Of a stretch of 64,000 bases of DNA, positions 16,099 through 24,709 are shown piece by piece. How positions within the stretch are numbered: the stretch's first letter is position 1; every line of letters begins with the position of its first letter. A program made the position numbers and the translations under genes. The notes beneath the pieces are model-generated. The model ran no database searches. It was not told the DNA's origin and was given only the letters and a program-made list of their open reading frames with translations. This DNA is from Clostridium sp. AN503 (lineage in GTDB: Bacteria; Bacillota; Clostridia; Lachnospirales; Lachnospiraceae), in contig NZ_JBFDTP010000001.1 of NCBI RefSeq assembly GCF_040719375.1, positions 1,488,001 through 1,552,000 on the forward strand, in the 5' to 3' direction.

Positions 16099-17544
16099 GT
16101 GAAAAAAAGATTCTTATCATTAGTTCTGGTCAGCTCCATGCTGGCAATGTCCTTAGCAGGCTGTGGAGGCGGTTCTAAACCGGCCGAGACCCAGGCCCCG
16201 GCAGCTCCGGCGGCAACAGAAGCTCCGGCAGGCGCCAAAGAAGAAACTGCGGCTCCGGCAGAGACCAAGGCAGAAGATACGGCGAACCTCTCTGAGGTCG
16301 AGAAGATCATCAAAGAAGCAGAGGGTATGAGCTTAGAGGAACTGGGCAAGAAGGCGATCGAAGAGTCCAACGGAAAGACCTTCTACGGCGTGGGCAACTC
16401 CAGCCGCGGCAAGTCTGCACTTCCGCTGTTTATCGAGTATTTGCAGTCCATCGACCCGTCCTACAATATGGAATATGAGTGGCAGCAGCCGAAGAACAAC
16501 AAGATCTTTGAGCAGTTGTCGGCAGATTCCTTAAAGGGCAGCGGCACCTTCGCCATGACCCTGATCCAGGACGGCAACCAGATCGAATCCAAGATGGTGC
16601 AGACCGGCATCTTAAAGACCTTTATCCCGAAGGATTGGGCAGATGCCAACAAAACCACCGCAGACGCATACGAGGGATTCCTTCCGCTGCAGACACTGAA
16701 TAAAGTATTTATGTACAACAGCACCGGCAGCGCAGAGTATAAAAACTGCTGGGATTTCGTGGGAGAGGGCGTACACTCCTTATACATGGACATTGATTCC
16801 GAGATCGTCGGCAAGAACTTCCTGTATATGCTGACCGAGGACAAATACGCAGGATGGCTGAAGGATGCTTACAACGCACTGGATGCTGACAAACAGGCAT
16901 ATTTCAAACCGGTCATCGACGAGATGGCAACGGATGCAGAAGACTTAGGGCTGGGCGCAGACGGCGCTTACGCACTGGCATGGATCAAGCTGTGGGTAGA
17001 GAGCTACAATGAGCAGACCGATGACGGCCCGATCTGCAATACCCTGGTAACCGATTCCGCAAAGGATCAGAGCGGCCTGTTAGTATACTCCAAGCTCCGT
17101 TCCGTAGAGGAGTCCGCAGGCGTTTCCGTAAACAACATCAAAGTAGCTGCATACCAGGATGGCTATGAGGGTATCGGCGGCTATGGCTACTGCCATTATC
17201 TGTTCCTGACCAACAACAGCCCGCTTCCGTGGACCGCATGTGCATTCATCGCTTACATGACCTGTACCGAGGACGGTTTCAGCGCATGGGGCAAGGATAT
17301 GGGCGGTTACTCCTCCAATCCTGATGTGGCTGCTGCAACCGAGGCAACCTATGGACACAGCAAGGGCGGCTACAATGAGGCCGGTGAGAACGAGTTTGAC
17401 GCCAAGAACGACAGAGGCTACGACTGGTGGACCACAGAAGGCGAACTGGTTCTGGAAGATCCGGAATACTGTGCATCTGTATCCTTCACCGTAGGAAGCT
17501 GGATCGAGATGCTGACCAAGTACAGCGAGGGCGGAGCCCAGTAA
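16099..17544 (+). CDS. ABC transporter solute-binding lipoprotein (large, Fbp/Pot-like cluster)
   Basis: The 481-residue lipoprotein (SLAGC lipobox, Pro/Ala/Glu linker) starts at GTG 16099 after AAAGGAGGAAAAGTAAC. The mature domain has the alpha/beta pattern of type II binding proteins (GKTFYGVGNSSRGKSALPLF; VFMYNSTGS; FLTNNSPLPWTACAFIAYM). It is larger than AfuA/FbpA, and I cannot assign its ligand. A hairpin after the stop, then a fused permease and an ATPase, complete the importer. The hairpin probably lets this gene be expressed above the others. Confidence 0.82.
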   Translation: MKKRFLSLVLVSSMLAMSLAGCGGGSKPAETQAPAAPAATEAPAGAKEETAAPAETKAEDTANLSEVEKIIKEAEGMSLEELGKKAIEESNGKTFYGVGNSSRGKSALPLFIEYLQSIDPSYNMEYEWQQPKNNKIFEQLSADSLKGSGTFAMTLIQDGNQIESKMVQTGILKTFIPKDWADANKTTADAYEGFLPLQTLNKVFMYNSTGSAEYKNCWDFVGEGVHSLYMDIDSEIVGKNFLYMLTEDKYAGWLKDAYNALDADKQAYFKPVIDEMATDAEDLGLGADGAYALAWIKLWVESYNEQTDDGPICNTLVTDSAKDQSGLLVYSKLRSVEESAGVSVNNIKVAAYQDGYEGIGGYGYCHYLFLTNNSPLPWTACAFIAYMTCTEDGFSAWGKDMGGYSSNPDVAAATEATYGHSKGGYNEAGENEFDAKNDRGYDWWTTEGELVLEDPEYCASVSFTVGSWIEMLTKYSEGGAQ

Positions 17545-17567
17545 ATTCAGTTAAGTAAGAACATCAT

Positions 17568-17620
17568 GGGGTGCTGCAAAAGAATGGAACAAACACCCAA
17601 CTTTGCAGCACCCCGTTTCT
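17568..17620 (+). terminator. Intercistronic hairpin (attenuator) after the binding-protein gene
   Basis: GGGGTGCTGCAAA (17568-17580) pairs exactly with TTTGCAGCACCCC (17602-17614), followed by GTTTCTTT. Its place between binding protein and permease suggests partial termination or mRNA stabilisation. Confidence 0.7.
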
Positions 17621-17667
17621 TTCGGAAACTATTGAACCAGTAATCAACGTTAGATGGAGGCACTCAC

Positions 17668-19497
17668 ATGGAGCAGATACAGGTAAAACAGGCAAACCGG
17701 AAAGCCATCCTGCTCAACAAGATCAAGACCTTTTTCTCCAAACCCCAGAATATCATTCTGCTGCTGTTTGGGATTGTACTGACTTTTACGACAGTTGCGC
17801 CGATTGTTGCGATCGTAAAAGACACGTTCCAGATCCACCCGGGCACCATCGATGCCCATCTGACCGGCAAGGCTGCCGGTTATAGTGTGGTGAACTACAT
17901 CGATCTATTTACCAGCAGGCTTGCAAAGACCAACCTCTGGAAACCGCTCTGGAACACGATCCTGCTGGCAGTATTTACCTGTCTGATCTCGATTGTATAT
18001 GGTGGTATTTTCGCATTTTTGGTAACAAGAACGAATTTAAAGTTCAAAAAATATTTAAGTTCCATTTTTATTTTCCCATACATCATGCCCCAGTGGACCC
18101 TGGCGGTGGTATGGCAGAATGTATTTAACAGCAATGCGGTAGTCGGCACCTCAAACGGCCTTCTCGCTTCGCTGTTCGGCATCCTGGCCCCCAAGTGGTG
18201 GTGTCAGGGGCTGCTTCCCAGTGCGGTAGTGCTGGGGCTTCACTACGCGCCGTTCGCTTACATCCTGATCGGTGGGATCTTCCGGAATATGGATTCCAAC
18301 TTAGAGGAGGCGGCGACGATCCTGGACACCCCGAAATGGAAAACCATGTTCCGGATTACCTTACCGATGGTAAAACCGGCAATTTTATCGACCATACTGC
18401 TGGTATTCGGAAGCGCCATGGGCAGCTATCCGGTGCCGCATTACTTAGGACTGACCACCCTGTCCACCAAATACATCTCCATGAACTCCAAGTATACGGG
18501 AGAGGCCAGTATCCTGGCGATCATCATGATGGTGTTCGGCGTGGCGATCCTTACCATGAACCAGGTGAGCTTAAAGAGCCGGAAGAACTACACCACAGTG
18601 ACCGGAAAGTCCGGCCAGCTCTCCAAGATCAACCTGGGAAAGATCGGAAAATACTTAATCGGCCTGGTGCTGATCGTGCTGACCTTCTTCACCAGCATTT
18701 TCCCGATCATCTCCTTCGCCTTAGAGACCTTCCTGCCAAACCCCGGCGACTACAGCTTTTTGTACACCAGGGATTTCAGCAACCTGACTACCAAATGGTG
18801 GCTGACCAGTGAGAATATCACGGAGAACGGAATGTACGGGCAGCAGGGAATCCTGTACAACAACACGATCTGGCATGCATTCTGGGGAACCTTACTGGTG
18901 GCCGTGTGCTGTGCGCTGATCGCAGGCACCATCGGTACCCTGATCGGATACGCGGTGGCGAAGAACCGCCGGAGCAAGTGGGCCAGCTACGTAAACGGCA
19001 TGGCATTCCTGCCGTACTTAATGCCGTCCATCGCCGTAGGCGCAGCGTTCTTCATCCTGTTCAGCAATGAGAAGATCAACCTGTTCAACACCTACACCCT
19101 GCTGATCATCGCAGGTACCATAAAGTATATTCCATTTGCCAGCAGGAGCTCCCTAAACTCCATGCTGCAGATCAGCAATGAGATCGAGGAGGCGGCGATC
19201 ATCCAGGACCTGCCCTGGTGGAAGCGGATGCTGTTCATCATCATCCCGATCCAGAAATCGGCGATCATCAGCGGATACATGCTTCCGTTCATGACCTGCC
19301 TGCGGGAACTGTCCCTGTTCTTACTGCTTTGTACCCAGGGCTTTATCCTTTCCACCACGCTGGATTATTTTGATGAGATGGGGCTGTATGCATTTTCAAG
19401 CGCCATCAACCTGATCCTTATCATCACGATCCTCGTATTTAACACATTGGTAAACAAATTAACCGGAGCAAGTCTGGATGACGGTATTGGAGGTTGA
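17668..19497 (+). CDS. Fused two-domain ABC importer permease (FbpB/AfuB-like)
   Basis: The 609-residue membrane protein consists of two permease halves. Each has a set of helices and a coupling (EAA) loop: NLEEAATILDTPKWKTMFRI in the first half and EIEEAAIIQDLPWWKRMLFI in the second. Such fused permeases work as a single-chain channel with FbpC-type ATPases for Fe3+, sugar phosphates or thiamine-like solutes. GGAGG lies 7 bases before ATG 17668. The stop is a few bases before the ATPase start, so the two genes are coupled. Confidence 0.9.
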   Translation: MEQIQVKQANRKAILLNKIKTFFSKPQNIILLLFGIVLTFTTVAPIVAIVKDTFQIHPGTIDAHLTGKAAGYSVVNYIDLFTSRLAKTNLWKPLWNTILLAVFTCLISIVYGGIFAFLVTRTNLKFKKYLSSIFIFPYIMPQWTLAVVWQNVFNSNAVVGTSNGLLASLFGILAPKWWCQGLLPSAVVLGLHYAPFAYILIGGIFRNMDSNLEEAATILDTPKWKTMFRITLPMVKPAILSTILLVFGSAMGSYPVPHYLGLTTLSTKYISMNSKYTGEASILAIIMMVFGVAILTMNQVSLKSRKNYTTVTGKSGQLSKINLGKIGKYLIGLVLIVLTFFTSIFPIISFALETFLPNPGDYSFLYTRDFSNLTTKWWLTSENITENGMYGQQGILYNNTIWHAFWGTLLVAVCCALIAGTIGTLIGYAVAKNRRSKWASYVNGMAFLPYLMPSIAVGAAFFILFSNEKINLFNTYTLLIIAGTIKYIPFASRSSLNSMLQISNEIEEAAIIQDLPWWKRMLFIIIPIQKSAIISGYMLPFMTCLRELSLFLLLCTQGFILSTTLDYFDEMGLYAFSSAINLILIITILVFNTLVNKLTGASLDDGIGG

Positions 19498-19502
19498 CGA
19501 AT

Positions 19503-21155
19503 ATGCCTGAGATTAAATTAACACACATAACAAAACGGTGGGGAAAATTCTTCGGAGTGGACGATCTAAGCCTTGATATTCCGGACAATTCCTTCATCAC
19601 CCTGCTGGGCCCGTCAGGCTGCGGCAAGACCACGATCCTGCGTATGATTGCCGGTCTGGAGACCCCGACCACCGGCCAGATAAGGATCGGAGACCGGGTA
19701 GTATTTGACAGCGACGCGGGCATCAATATCCCCGCCAACAAGCGTAAAGTGGGCTTCCTGTTCCAGAACTACGCCCTGTGGCCCAACATGACGGTATACC
19801 AGAACATTTCCTTTGGACTTAACAATATAAAGGAAGAAATGCCCAAGATTGATTTTGAGGCTAAGACTGCCAGCGATCTGGCCCGTTCCTTAAAAAGCGG
19901 GCGGAAGATCGTGGAGCTGGTGGAGGACTGCCGGGATAAAAAGGGCAAGCTGGATATGGAGAAGGTCTACTTAAAGCTGATCGACGCATTCACGATCTCT
20001 CTCTACACAGCAAAGACCTTATATGATATGAAGGTTCAGGAGGCCGCGGACCCGGATGCGGCTGCCCGTGAGAGGTTAGCGGAGCAGGAAAAGAAGCTTC
20101 AGGGCATCCTGGACTCCTATAAGGCGAAGGGTCAGGAGCTGAATGAGGAGTTTGCCGTAGTGAGCGGCGGAAAGGTCCAGACCGAGGTCAGAAAGCTGAC
20201 AAAAGAGGAAGTGGATCTGGCTGTGCGCCGGGTATCCCGGGTCGTCAAGATCGGCATGTTCATGGGACGTTATCCGGCAGAGCTGTCCGGCGGCCAGCAG
20301 CAGCGTGTGGCGATCGCCCGTACCCTGGCTCCGGAACCGGATGTGCTGTTCATGGATGAGCCGCTTTCCAACTTAGACGCCAAGCTCCGCCTTGAGATGC
20401 GTTATGAGCTGCAGCGTCTGCATGTAGAGACTGGAAGCACCTTCGTATATGTAACCCACGATCAGATGGAGGCCATGACCCTTGCCACCAAGATCTGCCT
20501 GGTCAACAACGGCGTGCTCCAGCAGTACGATGCGCCCCTTGATGTTTACAATCGTCCTAACAACCTGTTCGTAGCCGATTTCGTCGGCAATCCGTCCATC
20601 AACTTTATTGAAGGAAAGGGAGGACAGGCGGCGGACGGAACCGTAAAGCTGTCTATCTTAAATGATGTAAAAGCGGTGTTCCATCCGGAGAATCCCCTGG
20701 ATCTGGCAAAATGGTTTGCCGGACGTGACCGGGAGGAGACGGACGCGGAGGCGCTGCGGCAGGAGAAGGCCAAAGAAAAGAAATACGTAGAGAAGAGCAA
20801 TAAGGACGAGACCTTCAAGTACCATGTACAGAAGGTGGAGGAGGAAGACTACAGCATCGAGGACGAGCCGGTGCTCACCAACGAGGACCTGGTGCTGGGC
20901 GTTCGTCCGGAGTGCATTAAGCTGGCTGACCACGGAAGCCTGGATGCGACGGTCTACGGCGCGATGCCCACCGGCATGGAATCCACGGTGAAGCTGAGAG
21001 TGGGAGAATTCCTGCTGACCGGCGTGATCTTCGGCGGCGTGACCTTCAAGATCGGGGAGCAGACCAGCATGGACATCAAAGGAAACGATATCCTGCTGTT
21101 TGACCGGAAATCCGGGAAATGCATCTGCGCAGGGGCGCTGACGATCGAGGAATAG
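19503..21155 (+). CDS. FbpC/PotA-type ABC ATPase with an internal insertion
   Basis: The protein has Walker A GPSGCGKTT, Q-loop FQNYALWPNM, signature LSGGQQQRVAIARTL, Walker B DVLFMDEPLSNLD and the switch YVTHDQ, then a carboxyl TOBE-like regulatory region (LGVRPECIKL). Between Q-loop and signature there is a Lys/Glu-rich insertion of roughly 130 residues, and a second charged helical stretch (about residues 400-450) interrupts the regulatory region. Typical members are about 350 residues, while this one is 551. I chose ATG 19503, nine bases after GGAGG, over the overlapping TTG 19494. It energises the fused permease just upstream. Confidence 0.9.
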   Translation: MPEIKLTHITKRWGKFFGVDDLSLDIPDNSFITLLGPSGCGKTTILRMIAGLETPTTGQIRIGDRVVFDSDAGINIPANKRKVGFLFQNYALWPNMTVYQNISFGLNNIKEEMPKIDFEAKTASDLARSLKSGRKIVELVEDCRDKKGKLDMEKVYLKLIDAFTISLYTAKTLYDMKVQEAADPDAAARERLAEQEKKLQGILDSYKAKGQELNEEFAVVSGGKVQTEVRKLTKEEVDLAVRRVSRVVKIGMFMGRYPAELSGGQQQRVAIARTLAPEPDVLFMDEPLSNLDAKLRLEMRYELQRLHVETGSTFVYVTHDQMEAMTLATKICLVNNGVLQQYDAPLDVYNRPNNLFVADFVGNPSINFIEGKGGQAADGTVKLSILNDVKAVFHPENPLDLAKWFAGRDREETDAEALRQEKAKEKKYVEKSNKDETFKYHVQKVEEEDYSIEDEPVLTNEDLVLGVRPECIKLADHGSLDATVYGAMPTGMESTVKLRVGEFLLTGVIFGGVTFKIGEQTSMDIKGNDILLFDRKSGKCICAGALTIEE

Positions 21156-21169
21156 TGATGATAGAGATG

Positions 21170-21212
21170 AAAAGGGCGTAGAGGAAAATTCCTTTACGCC
21201 TTTTCTTTTGGG
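21170..21212 (+). terminator. Terminator of the ABC importer operon
   Basis: GAAAAGGGCGTAGAGG (from 21169) pairs with CCTTTACGCCTTTTC (21191-21205) and is followed by TTTTG. It lies 14 bases past the ATPase stop. Confidence 0.85.
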
Positions 21213-21223
21213 AATTTATCCAG

Positions 21224-21229
21224 TATAAT
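21224..21229 (+). promoter_or_regulatory. -10 element ahead of the toxin-antitoxin-like pair
   Basis: A perfect TATAAT lies right after the preceding terminator, about 70 bases before the small ORF. The -35 region (TTTTCT at 17-base spacing) is poor, leaving room for regulated activity. Confidence 0.45.
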
Positions 21230-21299
21230 GTAGATAACAGCTCAATGTTGGATTGACCGACGGACCTATAGTGAGGATAGATAGAAGGAGTGAGAGTAA

Positions 21300-21479
21300 A
21301 TGTCGAGAGCAGAAGCTGCAAGAAAGTTATACCAGGAATGTAAAGATATGGATATAGATGAGACTATGGAGTTGGTATTGAATGCGAAGACAGAGGAAGA
21401 GCAGGACTTTTTCTCTATGCTGAGTGATTTTATCTTACAGAGAAAACAAGAAAAGGTAATAGCCCAAAAGAGGTTTTAA
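21300..21479 (+). CDS. Small putative antitoxin, 59 residues
   Basis: The frame runs from ATG 21300, nine bases after AAGGAG, to TAA 21477-21479, one base before the next ATG. The peptide begins MSRAEAARKLYQECKDM and continues with an acidic helical segment and LQRKQEKVIAQKRF. Its size, position and tight spacing to a zeta-toxin-like kinase suggest it is the cognate antitoxin. It is not obviously an epsilon protein, and I cannot place it in a named family. Confidence 0.6.
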   Translation: MSRAEAARKLYQECKDMDIDETMELVLNAKTEEEQDFFSMLSDFILQRKQEKVIAQKRF

Positions 21480-21480
21480 A

Positions 21481-22041
21481 ATGAAAAAATATATTTTGTA
21501 TGCCGGGGTAAACGGGGCGGGAAAATCCACATTATACAGAACAACCCACTATCAGAATATGATGCCGCGGATTAATACGGATGAAATACTTAGGGAATTC
21601 GGCGATTGGAGGAATACGGCGGATTTGATGAGGGCGGGCAGGATTGCAGTGGAACGTTTAAATTCCTACCTTGCAGAAGGTATCACCTTTAATCAGGAAA
21701 CAACCCTGTGTGGACATACAATACTTCGTACAATATACAGGGCCAGGGAGGCCGGATATATAATAGAATTACATTATGTTGGCGTAGACACACCGGATAT
21801 AGCAAAAGAAAGAATCGCCGAAAGAGTAAAAATGGGTGGGCATGGGATACCGGACAAGGATGTTGAAAAAAGATTTGGTGAGAGCTTGAAAAACCTGCAT
21901 GAAGTGATAGGATTATGTGATTTAGCGGCATTATATGATAATACAGATGAATTTCGCCGATTTGCAATATATAAGTCTGGAGAAATTGTCAGGCTGTCAA
22001 AGAATCTTCCGGAGTGGTATAGGAAATGGCGGGAGGAGTGA
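21481..22041 (+). CDS. Zeta-toxin-like P-loop kinase
   Basis: The 186-residue protein starts MKKYILYAGVNGAGKST with Walker A GVNGAGKST at about residues 9-17. It continues with RINTDEILREFGDWRN and GITFNQETTLCG, as in zeta toxin/AAA_33 small kinases, where the Asp after the strand acts as base. IELHYVGVDTPDIAKERI and RVKMGGHGIPDKDVEKRF follow, the latter resembling the nucleotide-lid Arg region. Classical zeta toxins phosphorylate UDP-N-acetylglucosamine and block cell-wall synthesis. Whether this member is a toxin is inference from the fold and the small upstream gene. Confidence 0.8.
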   Translation: MKKYILYAGVNGAGKSTLYRTTHYQNMMPRINTDEILREFGDWRNTADLMRAGRIAVERLNSYLAEGITFNQETTLCGHTILRTIYRAREAGYIIELHYVGVDTPDIAKERIAERVKMGGHGIPDKDVEKRFGESLKNLHEVIGLCDLAALYDNTDEFRRFAIYKSGEIVRLSKNLPEWYRKWREE

Positions 22042-22072
22042 ATGGATAGAACGATAACTGCATGCGAATATA

Positions 22073-22431
22073 TCAGTGGTTTGCGCGATGATTGATCCAT
22101 CTGCGCAGACCATTTTTTGATTGTTTATGCGGATTTATTTCAGCCGCAGCACATGCTGGCAGTAAATATACACGTTCTTGATCTTCCTGGCCGATCTCCA
22201 TGGCCGGGACGGGGCGGTAGGGGAAGCGGTCGTTTTCAATCCTGAGATATTCATAGATACAATGCTCCAGATCCGGGTTAGCGAAAGTCTGCACCACATC
22301 CGATTCTCCCTTCATATCAATAATGGCCGGGCCTCGTCAAACGAAAGATTGGTAAAGCGGTAATCTCCGTTTCCCACGATGTTTGCAAGAGTGTTGTTGT
22401 CCAAAAGCAGCGGAGCGTCTGTTTGTGCCAT
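22073..22431 (-). pseudogene. Unrecognised small gene broken by a frameshift
   Basis: From ATG 22431 the minus strand reads MAQTDAPLLLDNN and LANIVGNGDYRFTNLSFDEA, then stops. The remaining sequence (AIIDMKGESDVVQTFANPD, CIYEYLRIENDRFPYRPVPA, ERVYLLPACAAAEINP) is in the next frame down to 22073. One added base in GGCCGGGCC (22325-22333) restores a single 119-residue protein. I do not recognise the family. It is convergent with the kinase gene, so it is not part of that operon. Confidence 0.5.
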
Positions 22432-22819
22432 AGAGAACCCTACTTTCAGAAAACACGAAAAAATGTTTCATTTTTATCATAAAGGGTCTGGATTGTAAAG
22501 TCAAATATAGTCTGAAAATTATCAAAAATATTTGACAATAGTCAAACAAGACAACAGGCACAATAGGGTGCGGTCTTAAACGTCTTTTGGGCTTCCAAAT
22601 TTTATTGCTGCAAAAGAGCAGAAAGCGTGCCGAAATTGTATAGTATTTCCAAATTTACCGAACAATATTTGTTGAAGTGTTTGATAAAAAAATGACAGCT
22701 TTACTGACGTTGTACAAGTTTTATGATTTCCTGACGAATCTTCTATAAATAATGGACAAACAAAAAAACTTTGGTTATAATAAGAGATACATGCAAAAAT
22801 ACAGAGGAAGGTGGGCAAC
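22432..22819. other. Intergenic region upstream of the ATP synthase operon
   Basis: This A+T-rich region of about 390 bases holds the atp promoter near its right end. It also contains TTTGACAATAGTCAAAC (about 22531-22547), a short palindrome with TTTGAC/GTCAAA arms that could be a repressor site. No gene is visible. Confidence 0.45.
22753..22781 (+). promoter_or_regulatory. Promoter of the atp operon
   Basis: TGGACA (22753-22758) and a perfect TATAAT (22776-22781) are separated by 17 bases. Transcription would start near 22788, about 30 bases before atpZ. Confidence 0.72.
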
Positions 22820-23194
22820 ATGCATTACAGGAAAAGTATATTCCGAAGCCTGGCTATGGTGACACAGCTGGGGCTGTGTGTAGTTACGCCTGTCTTTTTA
22901 TGTGTTTTTATCGGTTATCAGATCGACACCCGGTTTGAGGTGAAGACGATGATACCGATGCTGATCCTTGGTGTGTTGGCCGGAGGCCGGTGCGCGTGGC
23001 AGATGGCAAAGCGGACCCTTTTGCAGGAGCAGAAGGAGGACGAGTGTCTCCGCCGGGAACAGTCGGCCCGGAACTCGCGGACAGGGATCAGCAGACCAAA
23101 ACAGCCAAGCCGCATCCGAAAGGATGCGCAGACGGCAGATGAGGGGATCACTCAGACAATAAAGGAGGCAGACGAAGATGGAATGGCTAAGTAA
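22820..23194 (+). CDS. atpZ: AtpZ/AtpI-like small membrane protein of the ATP synthase operon
   Basis: From ATG 22820 (after GGAAGGTGGG) this 124-residue protein has two hydrophobic helices (SLAMVTQLGLCVVTPVFLCVF, trimmed, and MIPMLILGVLAGG) with the GYQIDT turn typical of the ATPase_gene1/AtpZ family, followed by a charged tail. AtpZ with AtpI has been linked to c-ring assembly and Mg2+/Ca2+ handling in other Firmicutes. GTG 22811 is an alternative start. It overlaps atpI by 17 bases. Confidence 0.8.
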   Translation: MHYRKSIFRSLAMVTQLGLCVVTPVFLCVFIGYQIDTRFEVKTMIPMLILGVLAGGRCAWQMAKRTLLQEQKEDECLRREQSARNSRTGISRPKQPSRIRKDAQTADEGITQTIKEADEDGMAK

Positions 23195-23642
23195 GTCAAC
23201 GAAGCGGCTGCTTTTGGAGATGTCAGTGGGTATCATTCTGTACAATCTGCTGTTGGGGATTCTTGCCTGCTTGCTGCTTCCGAAAGTGCCTTATCCGGTG
23301 ATACCGGTAGTTCTGGGACTTTTTGCAGGTGCAGCGGGGGCGATCCTGATGCTGGTCCATATGGCGGTCATGACAGAGCGGGCACTGGAAAGCCAGAATG
23401 AGAACTACGCCAACAAATTCACAGTGATGCAGAGTCTTCTGCGGAAGCTGGTTTTTGTTGCGGCGCTTTTTTTCTGCTGGAGAGTGCTGAAGATCAATCT
23501 GCTGGTTGCAGTGATTGGAGCCATGGGCATGAAGGCAGGTGCATACCTGCAGCCGCTGGTTCGGAAGATTTCTGGCTGGAAAGACGATGATCCGAAACAG
23601 GCAGCGGACGAGTCAGACGTTTCAGACTCGGAAACATCATAA
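23178..23642 (+). CDS. atpI: ATP synthase protein I (AtpI-like)
   Basis: The 154-residue membrane protein has four hydrophobic segments (VGIILYNLLLGILACLLL; VIPVVLGLFAGAAGAILMLV; LVFVAALFFCWRV; LLVAVIGAMGMKAGAYL) and an acidic tail. It occupies the AtpI place ahead of subunit a and probably helps assemble the c-ring. It overlaps atpZ and is followed 18 bases later by atpB. Confidence 0.82.
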   Translation: MEWLSKSTKRLLLEMSVGIILYNLLLGILACLLLPKVPYPVIPVVLGLFAGAAGAILMLVHMAVMTERALESQNENYANKFTVMQSLLRKLVFVAALFFCWRVLKINLLVAVIGAMGMKAGAYLQPLVRKISGWKDDDPKQAADESDVSDSETS

Positions 23643-23660
23643 AAGAAAGGAGGACAATGT

Positions 23661-24362
23661 ATGGGAACAATGATTTCCAGAGAACCTGATTTTATGATAC
23701 ACGGGGTACTGAAGTACCAGATGTTCGGTCAGGATTTTTGGATTACAACGACTACCATAGGAATGTGGATCATTTCCATTATCATCCTGATCATCGCATT
23801 TATGGCAAACCGTTCACTCAAAAAAGCGACGGATGAGCCTGGCGCATTCCAGAATGCGCTGGAGATGGCATATGAAGCACTGACCAATATGGCAGGCGGC
23901 ATCCTGGGCGGCAATGCCAGAAAGTTTGTCAATTATATTGGTACAATTTTCTTATTTATTTTGTTTTGTAATCTAAGCGGCCTTTTGGGCCTGCGTGCGC
24001 CGACAGCAGATTACGGTGTGACCTTTTTGCTTGGTATGGTTACTTTCTTTATTGTAAACTACCAGGGAATCAAGAACCGGGGCGTGCATCATTTCACGAG
24101 CCTGTTTGAACCGACGCCGATCCTGTTCCCGATCAACTTAATCGGTGAGCTGGCCAATCCGCTTTCCATATCGTTGCGTCTGTTTGCAAACCTGTTATCC
24201 GGCGTGATCATTATGGGACTGTGGTACGGCATGATGCCAATACTGGCCAGCATCGGCATCCCTGCAGCGCTACATGTTTATTGTGATTTGTTTTCAGGAT
24301 GCATCCAGACATATGTATTCTGTATGCTGACCATGGTTTATATTAGTGACAAAATGGAATAA
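23661..24362 (+). CDS. atpB: F0 ATP synthase subunit a
   Basis: The 233-residue polytopic protein carries the subunit a signature LSISLRLFANLLSG, whose Arg faces the c-ring carboxylate during rotation, plus NLIGELANPLS before it. It supplies the ion half-channels of the motor. The sodium-type c subunit downstream suggests that Na+ passes here. The next gene, atpE, is separated by an unusual 347-base structured insertion. Confidence 0.96.
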   Translation: MGTMISREPDFMIHGVLKYQMFGQDFWITTTTIGMWIISIIILIIAFMANRSLKKATDEPGAFQNALEMAYEALTNMAGGILGGNARKFVNYIGTIFLFILFCNLSGLLGLRAPTADYGVTFLLGMVTFFIVNYQGIKNRGVHHFTSLFEPTPILFPINLIGELANPLSISLRLFANLLSGVIIMGLWYGMMPILASIGIPAALHVYCDLFSGCIQTYVFCMLTMVYISDKME

Positions 24363-24709
24363 GCCATGAGCCATGCGGGGATGAGGGAATCAAAGGAGAG
24401 CAAGGAATGCTTGCATTCCTTAAACGGATTTGATTTCATCAGACCCATAGGGCGAAGCCCGTCACCGACATGGAGCGAAGCGGAATGGAGGTGGCCGCAT
24501 GGCGGCGTTACTTTCGCCACTTCCCGACACCGGAGACCAGCGAAGCGCCGTCAAGGTGTCCTCGGCGAAGCCCATCCCCGACACCGGAGACCAGCGCAGC
24601 GCCGTCAAGGTGTCACCCCATAACCCCACAGTTGTTTATCCACCATATATATTATCAAGAATAAACCACTGAATCAAAATTGTATATTTATTTTAGGAGG
24701 AAATGAACT
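24363..24709. repeat. Structured repeat insertion between atpB and atpE
   Basis: Instead of the usual short gap, 347 bases separate subunits a and c. They contain a perfect hairpin AAGGAATGC-TT-GCATTCCTT (24402-24421), a GGGCGAAGCCC stem-loop (24450-24460), and two copies of a 38-base unit at 24523-24560 and 24577-24614. The copies differ at one base, begin CCCGACACCGG and end CAAGGTGTC, and the ends of each copy (GACACC and GGTGTC) pair. No sensible protein is encoded. AGGAGG then precedes atpE. It may be a mobile palindromic repeat family member, and could change the relative output of c versus a. Confidence 0.8.

Noticed and set aside
24523..24614. Possible short CRISPR array
   Set aside because: There are only two copies of the repeat, each internally palindromic, with a 16-base gap and no cas genes. 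It fits a palindromic repeat element better.
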